This document shows, in pieces, positions 43,428-52,777 of a stretch of 64,000 nt of DNA (its first letter is position 1; each line of letters opens with the position of its first letter). Origin of the DNA: Mucilaginibacter sp. PAMC 26640. GTDB lineage: Bacteria > Bacteroidota > Bacteroidia > Sphingobacteriales > Sphingobacteriaceae. Both the position numbers and the translations under genes were made by a program. The notes under the pieces were generated by a model. The model searched no databases. It was not told the origin of the DNA and saw nothing but the letters and a program-made list of their open reading frames with translations. The stretch is from NCBI GenBank assembly GCA_001596135.1, contig CP014773.1, positions 4,464,001 to 4,528,000 of the forward strand, written 5' to 3'.

Positions 43428-44388
43428 AAGCTTTGGCGGGTGCATCCGCTACGTGGTACAAAAACATGATGCGGTCGTATTGGATGCCGCAGGCGTAAGA
43501 ATGCAGCAGGTCAACCAAATCATCAATGATTTTAACCTGCAACGAAAGTACAATCCCAATTTAGGAAAGGCCGTTGGCCATATTGCCTTGAGTTGGAGCG
43601 TAAACGATGCCGCTAAGTTGAACGATGAGATAATGGTAAATATGGCTAAAGAGTACCTGCAAAAAATGAAAATACAGGATACGCAATACTTAATTGTTAA
43701 GCACCGGGATAAAGATCATCCGCATATTCACATCGTTTACAACCGGGTGAGCAACAATGGTAAAACTTTATCGGACAATTTTCAAAAGCAGAGGAATGTA
43801 CTGGTAGCTAAAGAATTGACCTTAAAGCATGGCCTTTATATCTCACCGGGTAAGGAAAAGGTTAACCGACAACAGCTTAAAGGTGAGGATAAGATCAAAT
43901 ATGAATTATTTGATGCGATTAAAGCGGCCAGCAAAAAAGTGAAAAATATTAACGAGTTAAAGCTGGTATTAGCTAAACAAGGTATTGTTACCCACTTGAA
44001 ATACAAAAGTGGCACTACCGAGGTACAGGGCATCAGTTTCAGTAAGGGTGAATACAAATTTAAAGGATCAGATATTGACCGTAGTTTAAGTTATGCAAAA
44101 TTGAGCCAGGCCATAGAGCAACAGCAGGTTAACCCGGAAAAGACTTTGGCTGATCAGCTAAGGGAAGTAATGAGAAACGCCGAACAGGAAAAGAGCAATA
44201 GTCAAAAGCCGGAACAAACCACCTATTTAAAGCCCCAACCTGAAACACATTATTTGAAACAAGCCTTATCGGCGGGAACTGACTTGTTAGGCGGTTTACT
44301 TGCGAATATGCCGGAGGAAGGCAATACACCGGAGAGTAAAAGGAGAAAGAAAAATGAACGCGAACAAAGCAGAGGAATATCAAGATGA
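43402..44388 (+). CDS. relaxase (MobA/VirD2-type mobilization nuclease)
   Basis: 328 residues. The metal-binding histidine triad is visible as HRDKDHPHIHIVYNRV (about 94-109), and the N-terminal GKVITGRSFGGCIRYVV resembles relaxase motif I regions. A catalytic tyrosine is expected near the N-terminus (Y14 is a candidate in CIRYVV). The C-terminal 100 residues are low-complexity and glutamine-rich. It should nick oriT and lead transfer. It overlaps the next gene by four bases. Confidence 0.9.
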   Translation: MIGKVITGRSFGGCIRYVVQKHDAVVLDAAGVRMQQVNQIINDFNLQRKYNPNLGKAVGHIALSWSVNDAAKLNDEIMVNMAKEYLQKMKIQDTQYLIVKHRDKDHPHIHIVYNRVSNNGKTLSDNFQKQRNVLVAKELTLKHGLYISPGKEKVNRQQLKGEDKIKYELFDAIKAASKKVKNINELKLVLAKQGIVTHLKYKSGTTEVQGISFSKGEYKFKGSDIDRSLSYAKLSQAIEQQQVNPEKTLADQLREVMRNAEQEKSNSQKPEQTTYLKPQPETHYLKQALSAGTDLLGGLLANMPEEGNTPESKRRKKNEREQSRGISR

Positions 44389-44909
44389 AAGAGATAGATG
44401 AATTAAATAACAGAATGGACAGCAGTGAGGAAATCGTAGATAACCTCGTAAAAAATAGTTTAGAAATGGAAAAGCAGGTGGCTAAAATCGCTGAAATCCA
44501 TATTCCAGATTATTCAGTGGCAATGGATACAATAATTCGGGAGGTAAGGGAAATCAAACAAAATGATAGAACAGATCAGCAATTGATTTTGCTTAAAACC
44601 CTCATTGAGAAGTTGGACAAGGCACCAAAGTCAGCTGTTAAGCAATTGCGAATTATTTTATTCCCCGAAACTAATCAGGGACAATATTACAAAATTGTAT
44701 TTGGCAGACTTATTCCTTGGGGTTTATGTTTAGTCGCTATTACTTATTTATATTCTTTAGGTGGGAAAGCAATTGAAGCCTACAGTCAACATAAACAAAG
44801 TCAACAATCAGCCCATTATCAACGGGCTTGGATTTATTTTAAGCAGATAGCAAAAAGGAGAACTTTATCAGCTATGGATACAGCTTATACTAAAACAGCA
44901 GATAAATAA
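44385..44909 (+). CDS. mobilization-associated membrane protein
   Basis: 174 residues. N-terminal coiled-coil (EIDELNNRMDSSEEIVDNLV), then one hydrophobic segment IPWGLCLVAITYLYSLGGKA near 120-140, and a basic C-terminal tail. Cotranslated with the relaxase. Homologous small proteins are often found after mob genes of Bacteroidota elements; a coupling role is possible, unproven. Confidence 0.72.
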   Translation: MKEIDELNNRMDSSEEIVDNLVKNSLEMEKQVAKIAEIHIPDYSVAMDTIIREVREIKQNDRTDQQLILLKTLIEKLDKAPKSAVKQLRIILFPETNQGQYYKIVFGRLIPWGLCLVAITYLYSLGGKAIEAYSQHKQSQQSAHYQRAWIYFKQIAKRRTLSAMDTAYTKTADK

Positions 44910-44937
44910 ACCCTTATATAATTAATTATTAAAAAAT

Positions 44938-44970
44938 AAAGTCCCCTTTCACTCGCTGTTAGGGGACTTT
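44938..44970 (+). terminator. terminator of the mob operon
   Basis: AAAGTCCCCT (44938-44947) pairs perfectly with AGGGGACTTT (44961-44970). The T run is short, and it also lies at the left margin of the IS110 copy, so it could belong to that element. Confidence 0.6.
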
Positions 44971-45045
44971 AACCTAAGTATTATGATTTGAAAAACACCC
45001 GGGCTCATAAAAATGTATATCATAAATAATCAACGGAGGATATTT

Positions 45046-46283
45046 ATGAAACAACAAGTAATTGAAGATGTGAACATTATGCCTCAATTAGATAAAGCCT
45101 GTGGATTGGACATGCACAAAGATAAGATCGTCGGCTTTATCTCCGGGAAAGATGGCAGCAATCAGGAGTTCAGGGAATTTGGAACTTACACCTGTGAACT
45201 CAAGCAGATCAGAGATTGGTTACAAAAGTGTGATATTCACCATTGCCTGATGGAGAGCACGGGCATTTATTGGATGAGCTTATATGCCATACTTACCGAA
45301 GCAGGTATCGAAGTAATCGTCGCGAATCCAGTTCATATCAAGCAGATGCCGAAACGAAAAACTGATCGCAAGGACGCTAAATGGCTTTGTACATTGTTAC
45401 TGCACGGATTAGTTCGACCAAGTTTTATGCCTGACAATACTCAGCGAATAATCAGAGATTATTGCAGGAATCGTTTATTCTATACTTGGCAACTCAATCG
45501 CATACGGAACCGCTTGCTTAAGATATTGGAAAGCAATAATATCAAACTTCGTTCTGTCATTAGTTCCATACATACTTTATCGGCAATGGATATGATAAGA
45601 CTATTGGCGAAAGGTGTCACAGATCAGGAACAATTACTTAGTTGTGCCAGAGGCAAAGTAATTAAAAAGAAAGAACAGTTGATCAAAGCATTAGATGGGA
45701 CATTGCAAACCTATCATCACACTCAATTGCAAATGCTATTACAGGATTACGACCATGTGCAAAAGCAGGTCGACTTTTTAGATAACTCAATTACTGAAAT
45801 AATCAGTGAGCATTATGCACAGGCATTTGAATGTCTTGATAGCATTAGCGGCATTGGTGTTAAATCAGCCGAAATCATTATAAGCGAAGCCGGAAAAGAG
45901 ATGAGCAGATTTCCATCAGCGGATCATTTCACTGCGTGGTGCGGTATTGCACCGGGCAACAACGAAAGTGCAGGCAAGCGAAAAAACACTGCAATTAAAA
46001 AAGGTAACAGTTATTTAAGAGTCGCCATTGTTGGCGCGGCTTGGGCTGCGGTTCGCATGAGAGATTCCTATTGGCATGCTTTATTCGATAAATTACGGAA
46101 ACGAATGAAAGCGCAGAAAGCTATAGTTGCCGTCGCAAGAAGATTGCTTAAAGTGTGTATAACACATTAGAAACGCTAACTATTTACAAAGAAAAGGGCA
46201 TTGCTCACTTCGTAGACTTGCAGGCTAAAGCAGCATTGTATAATAACGCGAGGCTGTCGTGGCCTCAAAGCAATATTGATTAA
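45046..46283 (+). pseudogene. IS110-family transposase with C-terminal frameshift
   Basis: ATG 45046 is preceded by GGAGGA, a strong ribosome site rare in this phylum. The frame encodes a DEDD transposase (GLDMHKDKIVGF, LMESTGIYW, KRKTDRKDAKWL) and the C-terminal transposase-20 domain (ISGIGVKSAEIIISEAG, WCGIAPGNNESAGKRK). It stops at 46170 after RRLLKV. In the next frame the coding continues VYNTLETLTIYKEKGIAHF and on to a TAA at 46281-46283, so a single base was lost near 46158 and about 40 residues are cut off. The copy is probably inactive. Confidence 0.85.
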
Positions 46284-46453
46284 CAAAATTAAAAGGACGG
46301 AAAAGGTAATAGAATAAAAAGTCTGAAACCTAAGCTGCCAAAACTGTAGATAGCACCCAGGCTTGTTCCATGAGAACGCAGAGGAAACTTATTTTTATTA
46401 AATATAATATTGCTTGACTCGTCCGGAAAAAGCTATACACTAAAAAGAAGTGT

Positions 46454-47010
46454 ATGAAAAAAGAAAACGAGGATTTATTAGCGGGGGGTCGGTTCCACGA
46501 GAGAGGACATTTCCAGGTAAGTTTACGGGATGAGTTGATAAAAGAGATAGAGGCTGGCACTCCAAGAAGTGTAATAGTTTATCAATATGGTGTATCTCGA
46601 AGTACGTTAAGCGATTGGATGCGTAATCACGGATCGAAAGAATACCAAACAAAGCAGCGAGGGGCTCATTTAACAGAAGTTGAAAAAAGATCGATAGTTC
46701 GATTGATTGAGCAGGGAGAGTTAACTCCTCATGCAGCGAGGAAGGCGAACGGGATTAGTGGTAACACATTAAATAAATGGCTTAGGGCCTCAAAGAAGGA
46801 AAATGTCGAACTTGCGGTTTATGATCCATTTGAGATGAAGGATAAGCTTGCAGAAGGGCTTGAATTACCGGACAGTGAAAAGAAGCTTTAAAAAAGGTGC
46901 TGGAAGAAGCGCAACTGAAGATCAGTGCGTTAAATACGCTAATTGATGTTGCGGAGGATCAGTTTAAAATCGCAATCAGAAAAAAAGCTGGTGCCAGGCA
47001 GTCAAAATAA
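46454..47010 (+). pseudogene. IS3 orfA with a -1 frame change near its end
   Basis: The first frame (46454-46891, 145 residues) carries two HTH segments: YGVSRSTLSDWMRNHG and NGISGNTLNKWLRASK. It stops in GAAAAGAAGCTTTAA. In the -1 frame coding resumes as ALKKVLEEAQLKISALNTLI with a leucine-zipper character and ends at TAA 47008-47010, overlapping the orfB ATG. IS3 elements use programmed -1 shifts, normally to fuse OrfA with OrfB; here the shift only completes OrfA, so either a one-base insertion has broken it or shifting restores it. Confidence 0.75.
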
Positions 47011-47924
47011 TGAAGCAGGACTATCCCCAATTGGGGTGGGGCTCTCTGTGCAGACTGTTTGGCAAAACGCGCCATGCCTATTACGATCATTTATGGAGGA
47101 GCCAGCATGATTCGATGAAAGAGGAGATCATTCTTCAGCTTGTACATGGACTAAGGGGTCCGTTGCCCCGGCTGGGTACACGGAAACTGCTTTTTTTATT
47201 ACAGCCTCAACTGCAATCACATGGTATTTCGGTTGGCAGGGATTACTTATTTGAGTTACTCGATGTCCACAAGCTGCTGATCCGCCAGCGCAGGAAGAAA
47301 GTATTCACCACAGACTCCCGCCACTGGATGCATAAGTACAGTAACCTGGTTAAAGGGGTGGATATTATACGCCCGGAACAGGTGTGGGTGAGTGACATGA
47401 CTTATATCAGGGTGATGAACCAGTGGGGCTATTTAAGCCTGATAACAGATGCTTTTTCCAGGAAGATCATGGGTTATTGTTTCCGAAGCGATATGCTGGC
47501 ATTGGGGTGTATAGCAGCCCTGCAAATGGCGCTTGATAGCCGCAGTTACAGCGGGCAGTCGCTAATCCACCATTCAGACAGAGGGGCTCAATATTGCTCG
47601 AAGGACTATGTGGAACTGCTGTGCAGTGAACACGTATCCATCAGCATGACCGAGCGCGGCGACCCGTATGAGAATGCGCTGGCAGAGCGAATGAACGGTA
47701 TTCTAAAGGTTGAGTTTAACCTGTATAGCAGTTCATGCAACTTTGAGCAGACTTACGGGAAGATACATAGCAGCGTTAAGGCATATAACGAATTAAGGCC
47801 TCACGGAAGTTGTGATTACCTAACTCCATACCAGGCGCACAAGCAGGGAAATGTATTGGAAAAGCGATGGAAGGCCTATCCCAGAAAATGGCAGAAAGAA
47901 AAGCCAGTGGTTGTGCCGGTATAA
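47010..47924 (+). CDS. IS3 transposase OrfB
   Basis: 304 residues with HTH_21 (TRKLLFLLQPQLQSHGISVG) and the rve DDE domain: D in QVWVSDMTYI, D in HHSDRGAQYCS, E in GDPYENALAERMNG. Frame intact and catalytic triad complete. Starts at ATG 47010 overlapping the end of OrfA. Confidence 0.95.
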   Translation: MKQDYPQLGWGSLCRLFGKTRHAYYDHLWRSQHDSMKEEIILQLVHGLRGPLPRLGTRKLLFLLQPQLQSHGISVGRDYLFELLDVHKLLIRQRRKKVFTTDSRHWMHKYSNLVKGVDIIRPEQVWVSDMTYIRVMNQWGYLSLITDAFSRKIMGYCFRSDMLALGCIAALQMALDSRSYSGQSLIHHSDRGAQYCSKDYVELLCSEHVSISMTERGDPYENALAERMNGILKVEFNLYSSSCNFEQTYGKIHSSVKAYNELRPHGSCDYLTPYQAHKQGNVLEKRWKAYPRKWQKEKPVVVPV

Positions 47925-48313
47925 ATAAACCCCAACAAAAGTTATTCACAAAAAAGAGGAGGCCGGCAAAAAGCAAAAAAAGAAAAACGTGTTGAAATAT
48001 GGAAAACTGAAGGAGTTTCCCACATTCCAACACGACAAACAACAACAAGTTATTAATGATTATCTTTAAAAAAACACCTGTATAGTTCCTTTCAGGATTA
48101 ACAGAAAGTGTTGTATAGGTATTACAGGATTTACTCACAAATCTGTATAGCTATTTCCGGACGGGTCAGCTGGCCAGTGCTAATATAAAAGCGGACACTC
48201 GATTGTAACGTTATCGAACAGTTGTTAGAGATAATTATTATATATCATACTTATAATCAAGGCGCTATGTAAATGGCATAGCATTGGGTTATGTAGCATA
48301 TTAATCCGTCGTT

Positions 48314-50683
48314 ATGTTTCAAAACTATCTGTTAACCGCTTTCCGCAGCTTGCGCAGGTTTAAGCTTTTTACCTTTCTGAATGTTTTTGGTTTAGCCACG
48401 GGCATGGCGTGCAGTATTCTGATCCTTTTATGGGTGCAAGATGAACGAAGCTATGATCAATTTAACGAACATTCCGGTCACATCTACCGGATAACCGCCA
48501 ATGTAGCCGGCACACCAGCAGCGGTTACGCCGCCGCCAGTCGCGCCAGCAATTAAGCAACAGTTGCCCGCTATCAAAGCGGTAACCAGGATAGTGCCCGT
48601 CAGCGCAGTCGTAAGTGTGGGCAGTCAGAAATTTGCTGAGAAAAATATCTTTTACGCAGATGCTAACTTCCTGCAAGTATTCAATTACCCGTTATTGCAG
48701 GGCGAGACTAACCAAGTACTCACACGTCCGGATGGTGTGGTAGTTTCAGAAAGCGCTGCAATCAAATACTTTGGCACTGCAAACGCCATCGGAAAAACGA
48801 TTCATGTAGATAACGATGCGAACGGACATGACTACCAGATAACCGGTGTGCTGAAGAACACCCCACACAATTCGCATTTACAATTTGCGATTTTGTTACC
48901 CATCGAGTTTTATAACCAATCGAATGGCGGTGTTTGGGACAATTTTGCCGCTTACAGTTATATTCAGTTGGATGACAACTTTAAAACAGATGCCAAGGCT
49001 ATAACGGCGCTTGAACAGCAAATTGACGCCATCTATAAGGCTAATGACAAGAGTAATACCAAAAGCACCTTTACTTTACAGCCACTTGCCGACATTCATT
49101 TGCACTCGCAGTTAGCACTGGATGTGGACGGGCAGGGAAATAACCAGTATGTTACGATATTTTTTCTGGTCGCCCTATTTATTTTGCTGCTGGCCTGTGT
49201 CAACTTTATGAACTTGTCAACAGCATTAGGTAGCCAAAGAGCAAAAGAGGTTGGTTTGCGCAAAACCATTGGTGCCATGCGTAGCCAATTGATTGCGCAG
49301 TTCATGAGCGAATCCTTATTAGTAGCTATAATTTCTTTAGTGATTGGCAGTGCTATTGCATGGTTGCTATTACCGTTATTTAATGACCTGTCTGCCAAAC
49401 AAATGACAATGGACCTGTTAAATTTCAAATTACTGGGAAGTTTGTTAGCATTAGCGGTATTAGTAGGAATCGTTTCGGGCAGCTATCCGGCTTTTTTTAT
49501 GTCCTCATTCAATCCGGCTAAAGTGTTAAAAGGATTAAAGATACTCGGCAATCAAAAGTCTTATTTACGTAACGGCTTAGTAGTTTTCCAATTTGCTATA
49601 GCAGTCATCTTAATGGTGAGCACCATTGTGGTCAACTATCAGTTAAGGTTTATCCAAAACCGCGATATAGGTTTTAACAAGGCAAACCTGCTTTACCTGG
49701 AGATGCCCAAAACCGGTGATCTGCAGAACAACTACCAGGCGTTAAAAGCGGGCCTACAGCAAAGCCCTGATATTACTGATTATAGCCTGATCAATCAATT
49801 GCCTACCAATCTGAGCTCGGCCACAAATAATGTTACCTGGAGCGGAAAAGATCCCCGCCTGCAAATTCTTTTTCCGCACATCAGCGTAGATGGTAGCTTC
49901 GTTAAAACCTTCGGCATGCATATGCTTGCCGGACGTAGCTTTGATGACCAAGCCAAGGGGGATGAAAATAATTATGTATTAAATGAGAAAGCAGTGAAGG
50001 TTATGGGAATGACTGCTGAAAATGCTGTGGGACAAAAGATCAGCAGTAAAGGACATGAAGGATTGATTATTGGCGTAGTAAAAGACTTTAACTTCAAGCC
50101 GGTTCAGCAACCAATTGAGCCCCTTATTATAAAACATACCAACAATGGCGGCTACCTTGTCTTACGGTCCCGTCCGGCAAATGTTCAGGCCCTAATCCTG
50201 AAGTTGCGTTCTATTTTTCAGCATGTTTACCCAAATGCACCTTTTGCATATGGTTTTGTAGATGAGGATCTCTCTAAATTATATGTAGCCGAGCAGCGCA
50301 TGGGCGTGTTATTCAATACCTTTTCAGTAATATCAATCCTGGTATCATGCTTGGGCCTTTTCGGTCTGGCCACTTTTGCGACCCAGAGACGTATAAAGGA
50401 AATTGGCGTAAGGCGTGTATTAGGCGCTGGCGTTGGGGGAATAGTGACCATGCTAATGCAGGACTTTGTGAAACTGGTGGCATTATCACTTTTCATTGGT
50501 TTTCCATTAGCTTGGTATGCGATGGACAAATGGCTGAGCAGCTATGCTTACCGGATAGAACTCAATTGGTGGATGTTTGCCAGCGCAGGTCTTTTGGCCA
50601 TCGTCATCGCAGTGTTAACAGTCAGCTACCAATCGATTAGGGCAGCGTTAAACAATCCCGTTAAAAGTTTGAGAACGGAGTAA
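48314..50683 (+). CDS. FtsX/MacB-like ABC transporter permease
   Basis: 789 residues with the double-unit layout of Bacteroidota FtsX-like permeases: first helix (FLNVFGLATGMACSILILLW), a MacB-type periplasmic domain, three helices (about 285-400), a fourth with the second periplasmic domain, and three terminal helices (from about 670). Conserved NLSTALGSQRAKEVGLRKTIGA and IKEIGVRRVLGAGV mark the two FtsX cores. No ATPase gene is adjacent, so it needs a partner elsewhere. Possible role: efflux or lipoprotein export. It is cargo in the island and could be carried from the chromosome. Confidence 0.9.
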   Translation: MFQNYLLTAFRSLRRFKLFTFLNVFGLATGMACSILILLWVQDERSYDQFNEHSGHIYRITANVAGTPAAVTPPPVAPAIKQQLPAIKAVTRIVPVSAVVSVGSQKFAEKNIFYADANFLQVFNYPLLQGETNQVLTRPDGVVVSESAAIKYFGTANAIGKTIHVDNDANGHDYQITGVLKNTPHNSHLQFAILLPIEFYNQSNGGVWDNFAAYSYIQLDDNFKTDAKAITALEQQIDAIYKANDKSNTKSTFTLQPLADIHLHSQLALDVDGQGNNQYVTIFFLVALFILLLACVNFMNLSTALGSQRAKEVGLRKTIGAMRSQLIAQFMSESLLVAIISLVIGSAIAWLLLPLFNDLSAKQMTMDLLNFKLLGSLLALAVLVGIVSGSYPAFFMSSFNPAKVLKGLKILGNQKSYLRNGLVVFQFAIAVILMVSTIVVNYQLRFIQNRDIGFNKANLLYLEMPKTGDLQNNYQALKAGLQQSPDITDYSLINQLPTNLSSATNNVTWSGKDPRLQILFPHISVDGSFVKTFGMHMLAGRSFDDQAKGDENNYVLNEKAVKVMGMTAENAVGQKISSKGHEGLIIGVVKDFNFKPVQQPIEPLIIKHTNNGGYLVLRSRPANVQALILKLRSIFQHVYPNAPFAYGFVDEDLSKLYVAEQRMGVLFNTFSVISILVSCLGLFGLATFATQRRIKEIGVRRVLGAGVGGIVTMLMQDFVKLVALSLFIGFPLAWYAMDKWLSSYAYRIELNWWMFASAGLLAIVIAVLTVSYQSIRAALNNPVKSLRTE

Positions 50684-50737
50684 ACAATAAGATTGAAGTA
50701 ATATTTGGTTCTTTTTAGAGGAAACCTTATCACAATT

Positions 50738-50759
50738 GGACAAAAGAATTTGTCCTTTT
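50738..50759 (+). terminator. terminator after the permease gene
   Basis: GGACAAA (50738-50744) and TTTGTCC (50749-50755) form a 7-bp stem with loop AGAA followed by TTTT. Confidence 0.7.
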
Positions 50760-50796
50760 AGATGATGGCAATTTAATATTTTTTGGGCTGCTTTTG

Positions 50797-51195
50797 TTAT
50801 TTACCTTTTAACAGTTCGTTCTTTTCTTTTTCAGCCTGTAATAGGCGTTCAAGTAAAACAATCTTTTCATTATACAATTCGACAATTTTATCAATTGGAT
50901 TAAACGATGGTTGAAAATTAATTGCGTTTAACGTCGAAGTATCCTGACTGGTAAAAGTATTTGAGATTATATTCAAAACAGCATCATCATTAAAGTTTTT
51001 GATAGCGTCTGCAGGTACACCCAAAATCTTAGAAATCTTTTCTAAAGCTTCGCCGTCAACATCTGCACTCTGTTCGATTTTAGAAACAGCTTGTTGACTT
51101 ATTCCCAATTCAGTAGCAAGGGTTTCTTGCTTCATTCCCCGCAACTCACGAATTTTGCTGATTTTTCTGCCGATATGTAAGGTTGGTTCTGCCAT
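50797..51195 (-). CDS. XRE-family transcriptional regulator
   Basis: 132 residues. N-terminal Cro/CI HTH: ISKIRELRGMKQETLATEL then GISQQAVSKIEQSADV; the C-terminal half ends in a leucine-rich coiled coil (LYNEKIVLLERLLQAEKEK). Divergent from the HEPN protein gene with an 80-base gap containing a perfect inverted repeat, suggesting it represses both. Could act as an antitoxin-like regulator of its neighbour. Confidence 0.88.
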   Translation of the reverse strand: MAEPTLHIGRKISKIRELRGMKQETLATELGISQQAVSKIEQSADVDGEALEKISKILGVPADAIKNFNDDAVLNIISNTFTSQDTSTLNAINFQPSFNPIDKIVELYNEKIVLLERLLQAEKEKNELLKGK

Positions 51196-51241
51196 AAGTC
51201 AAATGTATTGTTAAAAAGTAAATGTACAAAACAACGCCTTT

Positions 51242-51256
51242 ATTGTAAAGTACAAT
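51242..51256. promoter_or_regulatory. candidate XRE operator
   Basis: ATTGTA AAG TACAAT is a perfect 6-bp inverted repeat with 3-base spacer between the divergent genes. A related TGTACA lies at 51223-51228. Confidence 0.45.
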
Positions 51257-51274
51257 CGCTTATGGTTCGGTACG

Positions 51275-52777
51275 GTGATGTTTCGCTATTCTTTTGCTTT
51301 GCCGGTTAATGGAGGCCGGTATAAAAAGAGTATCATGTACAACGGAACTTATGCACCCTGGGAACATTATCCTAAAACGCTTCGCCATTACGAAGTGGAA
51401 AATCCAATGTCTGTAGTAGTCGATTTTTTTAGTGCTGATTCAGTAAAAGGCCACGGCAAGCGGCTAAAGGAATGGCGTTATTATGTAGTTAACGATGAGC
51501 ATTACGATGAAAAACGACATGGACCCGGCACTTTACTTTTTATATATGACCTCAATTTGAGGATTTTGGAAGCTATGTACCTGCTATTAGTCAATTACAA
51601 GAGCTTCTCTTACCAGCGGAAACAGCTTACGGGAGAACAATTAGAGAAAGAAAAGGAACAATGGGAATACTACCCTAAAAACCTTTCCTTGAAAGAACAG
51701 CTTGAACCCTATAAGGCAGTTAAGAAAGTCTTTAAGAAAATTAAGCCGCAGGAATATAGGGATCAGCTTCACGAGTGGTCACATGTAGCCCTTTACAATA
51801 ATGCGGATGTAGAGGCTTTATATGCAGGTGAGGTGATTACCGTTTATGAAAACTTAATTAAGCTTTACTCGGCAGCATGGCTAATCTGCCAGCGAGAGGG
51901 CGGTCGCCCACAGCTAAAGCGGAGCAAGCTTGAAAATAGCTTAACCGAAACATCCAGCGAACCAATTGCGCTAAGAACCATAAACGCCGAACCAACGGCA
52001 GCCGAAAAATTGGCATTGGAAGAAATCAAAAATTTGATTGTAAAACGCTGTCCGCAGGTTCAAATGATTATTCATTTGGGAACTCATCCCAAGCCGTTTA
52101 CATTTTACCTGCTTATTCTGATAGACGATGATGAAAAAACACCTGAGCATGAAATCAGTAATAAGATTGAAGATAATTGCCAATACCTTGCTCATGTACA
52201 TGCTATAGTCCACAAGGCAAACAGCGCAAAAGAAGCGCTTAATATCGGCAGGCGCTTTTGGTTAACTGTTATGGAAAAGGGATTTGTTCTATATCAATCC
52301 CCGGAATTAATATTACCGGAGCGTCAGGAAATAACTAAGGAGGTATTACTGGAAAGGGCAAAGTTCAATTGGGAACGTTGGGGCAAACAGGGTAGCGAAT
52401 TTTTAAGAGGTGCAGAATTATACAGGGCAGATAATAATTTCAGGCTTGCAGCATTTCTCTTGCATCAATCTGTTGAAAGCGTTTTAAAAGCAATTATACA
52501 GGCCGTTATAGGCTACCGGGTACAGATGCATAATTTATCAAGGTTATTAAGGCTTACCTTGTTGTTTACAGATGAATTAAAAGATGTTTTTGAGCTTAAT
52601 ACCACCGAGGGGGCACAATTATATCAATTGTTGCAAAACGCCTATTCACAATCACGATATAACAGTTCATTTGATCCTGATGGAGATTCAGTAAGGATAC
52701 TATCGAAGCAGGTAACGAAATTTAATAAGGTCGCAGAAAGAACTTACAAGCAATATATACAAGATATTAAGTGTTGA
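51275..52777 (+). CDS. multidomain protein with duplicated N-terminal module, nucleotidyltransferase-like region and C-terminal HEPN domain
   Basis: Up to 500 residues; the start may be ATG 51275, 51278 or 51335. Two similar modules occupy about residues 45-115 and 145-210 (each SVVVDFF or KAVKKVF, then LKEW or LHEW, then NLRILEAMYLL or NLIKLYSAAWLI). Residues 245-350 look like a minimal nucleotidyltransferase (EEIKNLIVKRCPQVQMIIHLG, LILIDDDEKTP). The C-terminal 130 residues are HEPN (FRLAAFLLHQSVESVLKAII, NAYSQSRYNSSF). HEPN-MNT pairs are known as toxin-antitoxin or regulatory systems; here they appear fused. Function is inferred. Confidence 0.75.
   Translation: MMFRYSFALPVNGGRYKKSIMYNGTYAPWEHYPKTLRHYEVENPMSVVVDFFSADSVKGHGKRLKEWRYYVVNDEHYDEKRHGPGTLLFIYDLNLRILEAMYLLLVNYKSFSYQRKQLTGEQLEKEKEQWEYYPKNLSLKEQLEPYKAVKKVFKKIKPQEYRDQLHEWSHVALYNNADVEALYAGEVITVYENLIKLYSAAWLICQREGGRPQLKRSKLENSLTETSSEPIALRTINAEPTAAEKLALEEIKNLIVKRCPQVQMIIHLGTHPKPFTFYLLILIDDDEKTPEHEISNKIEDNCQYLAHVHAIVHKANSAKEALNIGRRFWLTVMEKGFVLYQSPELILPERQEITKEVLLERAKFNWERWGKQGSEFLRGAELYRADNNFRLAAFLLHQSVESVLKAIIQAVIGYRVQMHNLSRLLRLTLLFTDELKDVFELNTTEGAQLYQLLQNAYSQSRYNSSFDPDGDSVRILSKQVTKFNKVAERTYKQYIQDIKC

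Larger units (their letters stand above)
46415..48168 (+). mobile_element. IS3-family insertion sequence with 3-bp target duplication
   Basis: Imperfect terminal inverted repeats TGACTCGTCCGGAAAAAGCT (46415 onward) and its counterpart TGACCCGTCCGGAAATAGCT read inward from 48168. GCT flanks both ends (46412-46414 and 48169-48171), the 3-bp duplication expected of IS3. Contains orfA and orfB plus about 240 bases of 3' noncoding sequence. Confidence 0.9.

Noticed and set aside
46171..46330. GAGGC/GCCTC hairpin after the IS110 gene as a 3' bridge RNA
   Set aside because: The segment up to 46283 is better explained as the frameshifted C-terminal coding sequence of the transposase.
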